A DNA stretch of 64,000 nt from Fennellomyces sp. T-0311. Its lineage: Eukaryota; Mucoromycota; Mucoromycetes; Mucorales; Lichtheimiaceae. A program made the position numbers and the translations under genes. Below the pieces are notes generated by a model that did no database searches, was not told the DNA's origin, and saw only the letters and a list, made by a program, of their open reading frames with translations. Of the stretch, positions 59,351 through 64,000 are shown one piece after another (position 1 is the stretch's first letter; the number at the start of each line of letters is the position of its first letter). The stretch spans positions 62,001-126,000 of the forward strand of contig JALLLT010000016.1 of assembly GCA_025266875.1 (NCBI GenBank), read 5' to 3'.

Positions 59351-60439
59351 CATATTTGTAAATAGCAACAAACAGTTTTATTTTATTCGCTTATTCTTGT
59401 TCGCATTAAACGTAATCATTTGCTTTTTGCTGGTCATCACTAGTGTAGAATGGGTCCGATCCATCAAACGTTTGTCAGTCAAACATTTGTCAGTTAAACA
59501 TTTGTTCATCGACAGGTTTCAATATGTGCGTATGTAAAAAAAAAAGAAACGACGTACGTCGTGATGAGATATTCATCAGACCGCAAACAAAAAGTGTGTA
59601 ATGTCATGGGTTTCGCTTGTTAACACACTCACGGACAACTAACGCCAAAGAGGTCTAAATTCACTTGTTCATAATACCTTTTCCAGTTTACGTGATGATC
59701 CGACTTTTGTCTTTGATACAGACCAGGGTGCTTTTTTCTTGACGTCGTAGGTTTTCTTTTTTTCCCTGTTCATTAGTCCATATTGAGAAAAGGATGAAGT
59801 ATTATCATGAATGATCCGAACAAATGATTTTGTGTCTAGTTATCCTTCCTTATTCCCTACTTAGATGATCTTTTTTCCCGATAAGATAAATCGCTCAACT
59901 GATTACTGTCAGGTATGGGATTCACAATGTATTGAAAAACAGACCGTGTTACCGATGTCAACAATTAGATCACGATTTATCGTGCTCTACTATTTTTTCA
60001 GGCAAATAACAAACAGTTTACATGTAAATTTTCTTTGAGCCTTCTGATGGTACTATTTTTTTTTTATATTACATGCATATACACAGACATACACCATCAC
60101 CTGGATAATATGGCTTACATAGCCACGCGATTCAGAAGAGGCTGACGTTGCATTAAGACTGTGTACCTATTTCGCCCCCAATAACCCCCCGTTGCCCCCG
60201 CAACTGTCTCCTCTGCATGTACGTGATTGTACTCCGCTTGCACTTGACCTTTTCTCCTGCCAAGAGAATATATAGAAACACTGTTAAGAGTTTTAAAAAA
60301 ATCTCCTAAGAAAAGTTGTAAAAAAATATGTGCATTGGTATTATGGTACAAGGGAAGCAAAGGGTATTTGGGGTTTCTATATAGAAAAAATAATAAAGAC
60401 GTAATTTGTCTATTGTGTTATACTAAAGGGGAGAAAAAA
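59351..60439. other. Intergenic between convergent genes
   Basis: 3' flanks of the RecQ and MFS genes. AT-rich; no gene or RNA recognised. A short direct repeat lies at 59477-59506, about 2.7 copies of an 11-base unit (TCAGTCAAACATTTG / TCAGTTAAACATTTG). Confidence 0.5.
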
Positions 60440-61992
60440 TTATAAAGATCGAATATATAGTTTCATCTTGACAATAGCCCAAGCTAACACGGCAAGGCAT
60501 GACACGGCGCAGCCGATGCCTACGATAAACGTTTGTCTGAAACAAGCTGTGCCTTGACACAGATGAACACCCTGTCGCTGAGCTTCAGCATCATAGAGAG
60601 CACCGAATAGAATGTTGAAAATTTGACTACCGAATGCTGGAGCGTACAATAGCCAACCCCAATTGCGAGCAAATGTCTGTAGAGAATGATAAGAATATAT
60701 ATATATATATATAAAAGATAAAGCAATATAAATGGTTACCTTGGTTCCGAATTCAGTCGTTGCCGCCGGGGCAACGCCAAAAACTGTACCATACATAACA
60801 GCCATCGCCACGGTGCAAGGCAAGAGATCTTCAGCGGTAGTAACGCAAGTGACGAGATAAGTCATGCTACCTAACAAGCCGATGGTAGCACCGACAAAGA
60901 TCCAAAGACGATGGATACCCAGTTTGCGTTTGAGAACATCGGATAAGGTACCAAAGCCAGCACGGGCTGAACAGTTTGCCAAACTAAAGACAGAGACATG
61001 AACGTTGCGCAAATGTTGTGGCGAAGCGGTGCCTGTTGCAGGTAACGCCAAAAGGATCTGCCCGACACTTGCGAGATAAACGTATCCGAGACCGAGAACA
61101 ATGAAGAGAGCCACGAAAAGTGCGAAGCCGCTAGGATTCAAGAAAAACTCTAGACTGGAGAGTTCTTTTTGTTCAGGTTCTTCTTGTCGTTCAAGTAATG
61201 GCCGTTCTTCATCATCTTTAAGAGTCATCACCGGCGGAATGTCCGTCGGACCTAGCGGGCCCAAAACAAAGGCGCCGAGTGCCATGCCGCCTGCCATGGC
61301 AATGGCCATGAACAAGAGTAGTCCGTATGCGCCTTCGCCATCCGATCGGTTGGAGAAGAAATGATCGTTTACTTGGGAGAAAACGACGCCACAAAGTCCA
61401 AGACTAGCACTTGTCAAGCCCATGCTCATGCCTCGATATGCTTTAAAATTGTGTGACTATAAATATGCGGAGCACACACATTCTTTTTTTTTTAGCGAGG
61501 CACAGGGAAATGAATGCAGCTAATTGTTTTATTTTACCTGAGAGTCAAGTGCACATAGATAGGCAGCAGCTCCTGCAATACCCAGACATACGAGGTAAAT
61601 GGCGCATAAGACAAAATGGCTAGGGAGATGGCCGGCATACGTTTGTGCCAGCAAGAATGGACCTGCAAATGCCAAAAGCCCCGACACACGCAATGTTCTA
61701 TCAAAATTGTGTGTATCAGGGCCAAATGTACCCCAATGGGTTTTTCTTCTCCAATGATTTACCCGCTGATGCCAAGGTATTCAACCATCCATGCGCATAA
61801 TGGGCCAGAGAAAGAAACGCCCACAAAGCTGGCAGTGCTGACGAGACTGTTCTCCAAGGCTGACCAGTTGAATTTGGTTGTCAATGATGTTCCGAATGCC
61901 GGATACACATATTGTGGACCAGACATATTGGCCACCAGAATAGCCGTCAAAAACGACACTGCTAATGTAAATGTAGTTGGTCGTTCAAGCAT
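60440..61992 (-). CDS. Major facilitator transporter, Mch1/nodulin-like type
   Basis: Exons 61992-61763, 61697-61538, 61456-60740 and 60676-60440 give 447 residues with about twelve helices. The first part (GPQYVYPAFGTSLTTKFNWS and the VGVSFSGPLCAWMVEYLG helix) and the motif YRGMSMGLTSASLGLCG are typical of the nodulin-like/Mch1 MFS branch. A hydrophilic acidic loop between helices 6 and 7 holds a di-leucine-like element (ERPLLERQEE), often a vacuolar sorting signal. In yeast, Mch1 is a vacuolar-membrane protein with no proven substrate; it does not carry monocarboxylates despite its name. The exon 3/4 intron contains a pure (AT)n run. Confidence 0.88.
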
Positions 61993-62927
61993 TATCAGAG
62001 AGAAGGATTAAAAAAAAGGTAAGTAAAAAAGGGAAAAGGGAATAGAATCAAAAAAGCTGCCCTTATATATATTTTTTATTGTTACGCTGATCTGCCGTTT
62101 GTCTCTCTTTTTTTTCTTATCACAAGGCAGAACAGAAACCCGCCCTCAGCTTTTCGAAAAAGATTACCCGAAGAGAGAGAGGGGGGGACAGACAGAACAG
62201 TTCTTTTCGAATGGCACACGTGTAATGCAGTGTTCCCCCACCGCACCCCCACCCCTTGATTTATCTTTTGCAAGGTCTTGAGATTTTTAAGAACAATTAT
62301 GCGACCAACTGAATATAGTTGTTCGTGATAGCTTTTTTTTTTTTTTACTCACGCGGGTGAACAAAGGAAATAAAGCGGGTCAATCCAGGCATACGATAGG
62401 TTCGTGACCGATTTACCCCAGATGAAATCAGCAACCGCGCGGGAGGTACAGGGCGTGCGTGCGCGCGGGGATTTTTGTTCTTTTGGGGGAGGGGAAACTG
62501 GTGAACCACACACCTTGACAGGCTTTTCCTTTCTTTGGCGTATGGCTATTTGCCACTGCAGGCTGATGACAAATAACATTTAAAATAGTTTCTCCTATAT
62601 TCTTGTTTGGTTACTTGATTTAACTCTTTTATCTCCTTTGCGATAATGCCGCCGTGTATATGCAGTTTGTCGCCATCCATCTATCAGTCCATCAATCCAT
62701 CTACGTGGCGAAGAACCGATCGACAGGCCAATCTTTCAAGTTGATTTGTTCCCGGTTGTGTATCGGTAGCACATCGTTCGTCATATGGCTTATTGGCATT
62801 GTGCGATAGGGAACGGGTAACGTGTATGTTTCAGTACCGAATGTCCGTTACCAGGGCAAGGTTGGTATGGGTTTGAAAAAAAATATAGGCATTCATTGTC
62901 ACACAGGTTTATTTTCAACAAAAAAGA
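61993..62927. other. Intergenic between divergent genes
   Basis: Promoters of the MFS and RbfA-like genes. Homopolymer runs (14 T near 62333) and purine-rich stretches; no gene seen. Confidence 0.5.
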
Positions 62928-63735
62928 ATGGCATTCCAGCGATTCTGGAACCACGCAAGATCATTTGCAACCAAGAGCAGCATTACGAACAATGAAGCGA
63001 GGGAAAAGCTTCGTATGATGGAAAAACAGATTCTTGACGAGTACATGGTGCCGGGAAAGTACCTTCGATACTTCAAGGCGCACAAGAAACCACCCAAAAG
63101 CCTTGTTCAACAAGATGTAAGCGGTGGTGGTGTGGTTTGTTTTTCCGTATTGACAACGCCAAGCAGGTTCCAGTCGGCTTGGATCATGTGCATAAGAAAA
63201 GTGCACGATCCGTCAACATGGACGAGAATGACTCGGCACCTACAGTTGCACAGCAGCGCCTGGCTCAGCGCATCCATCGTGGTCTCAACAAAATGTTTGC
63301 CATCGAGTCGCTGCCCACACGATGGGTGACGGCCTCCTATGTTTCAGTTCACACGGTAAAACAGTTGGCATAGAGACATACACACATGATGACAACGCAT
63401 TGACTGACCGGCCTTTACAGGTCAAGGTATCACGCAACCTGCGCAAGTGCTACATTTTGTATGAACCGGCGACCGACGCAAAGCACGAAAAGGTACACAG
63501 AAAAAAAACACGCTTGTTACGTTGTGCTCATCTCATCTGTTTTTGTTGTTATTACAAACAGGGTCACGTCCATCGTGCACTGCAGACCCATGCGGGCAGA
63601 CTGGAGCAAATGGTTCGAGCACATGCAGGTTTGCGACGGCCGCTGTCCATCAAGTTTGTTTCGGATACCCAGACAAGCGCACTAGAAACGATTTTCAAGA
63701 AAATTTCTGCAGAGCCGCAGTCTCTAACGAAATAA
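62928..63735 (+). CDS. RbfA-like mitochondrial ribosome-binding factor
   Basis: Exons 62928-63116, 63167-63355, 63421-63492 and 63562-63735 give 207 residues with phase-0 junctions. The N-terminus (MAFQRFWNHARSFATKSS) is basic and amphipathic, as in mitochondrial targeting sequences. The C-terminal 120 residues fit RbfA: a helical part (RLAQRIHRGLNKMF), strands V--VKVSRNLRKCYILYEP, then ALQTHAGRLEQMVRAHAGLRRPLSIKFVSDTQ and a final helix. RbfA has a KH-type fold and helps mature the small-subunit rRNA; eukaryotic forms act on the mitochondrial ribosome. It converges with an aspartic protease gene, with 21 bp between stops. Confidence 0.8.
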
Positions 63736-63756
63736 TAGCCTTTTGTTTGCTTTGCT

Positions 63757-64000
63757 TTATTTGGCTTCTGCAAACCCAACACGATTCTTGCCGACATCAA
63801 AGACCTAAACATGTTATATACCCGCGACACACACACGCACACATACACATACATACATCATTTAGTTTTTTGGATAAAAAATGAGAGGCTTTCTGATGTA
63901 CTTTACCGTGTAAAACTGTTTCATAAACACATCGCCCAGAATCCACGTCGGGTCGTCGTCTTGATCTTCCTCTGAATTCAACGTTTGGCCCGAGATACCT
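63757..64000 (-). CDS. Pepsin-type aspartic protease, 3' end only
   Basis: The last two exons are visible: 64000-63907 (continuing beyond the window) and 63804-63757, joined in phase 0. They read TWILGDVFMKQFYT, then VFDVGKNRVGFAEAK and stop. W-ILGD-FM--FYTVFD---N-VGFA is the signature end of A1-family proteases. The Asp active sites lie outside the window, so activity and localisation cannot be judged. Confidence 0.9.

Overview
The window looks like nuclear DNA of an early-diverging filamentous fungus, most likely Mucoromycota. This is inferred from many short introns (about 47-75 nt, GT-AG, CTAAC/TTAAC-like branch sites), an AT-rich genome with long gene-poor gaps, a decayed F-box/TPR/LRR-type gene, and a fungal-type fused LEU1. 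No gene names a species.

Layout. 1-915 holds the 3' end of a C2-domain protein with a C-terminal chitin-binding-like module. 0.9-5.9 kb is mostly empty apart from one tiny gene with a TATA box. 5.9-8.3 kb is LEU1 (isopropylmalate isomerase) with Gcn4/Cpc1-type sites and a uORF. 8.5-10.1 kb, convergent with LEU1, is a spliced, shortened aconitase relative that has lost its iron-sulfur ligands. 11.5-12.8 kb encodes a single-pass glycoprotein-like membrane protein. 15.8-22.8 kb is gene-dense: an epsin of the Ent3/epsinR type, an unusual homeodomain factor, an aldo-keto reductase, and a WD40 plus inositol 5-phosphatase fusion. 25-27 kb is a ruined F-box/TPR/LRR gene.

28.6-29.5 kb carries two adjacent secreted proteins, each with two tandem six-cysteine CS-alpha-beta-like (defensin-like) modules. 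29.6-35.4 kb holds a MARVEL-like tetraspan protein, XPA/Rad14, ribosomal proteins uL16 and eS10, and an unresolved small gene. 38.2-40.6 kb is a nested repeat array with a 658-bp period whose coding frame ends in another six-cysteine CS-alpha-beta-like tail. 41.2-43.0 kb is a complete Tc1/mariner transposon with near-perfect terminal repeats and a TA duplication. 43.4-48.9 kb is a tandem pair of amino-acid transporter genes with the same intron map, one using a GC-AG intron. The last part holds a low-complexity protein, a membrane-anchored M24 peptidase, a RecQ helicase with an HRDC domain, an Mch1-like MFS transporter, a mitochondrial RbfA-like protein, and the 3' end of a pepsin-type aspartic protease.

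Most genes are unrelated housekeeping functions. The accessory signals most worth study are the CS-alpha-beta-like family at three loci within 10.3 kb, the dead aconitase beside LEU1, and the repeat array. Exon coordinates were deduced by hand from reading frame, splice sites and protein-family knowledge; no search or transcript data were available.
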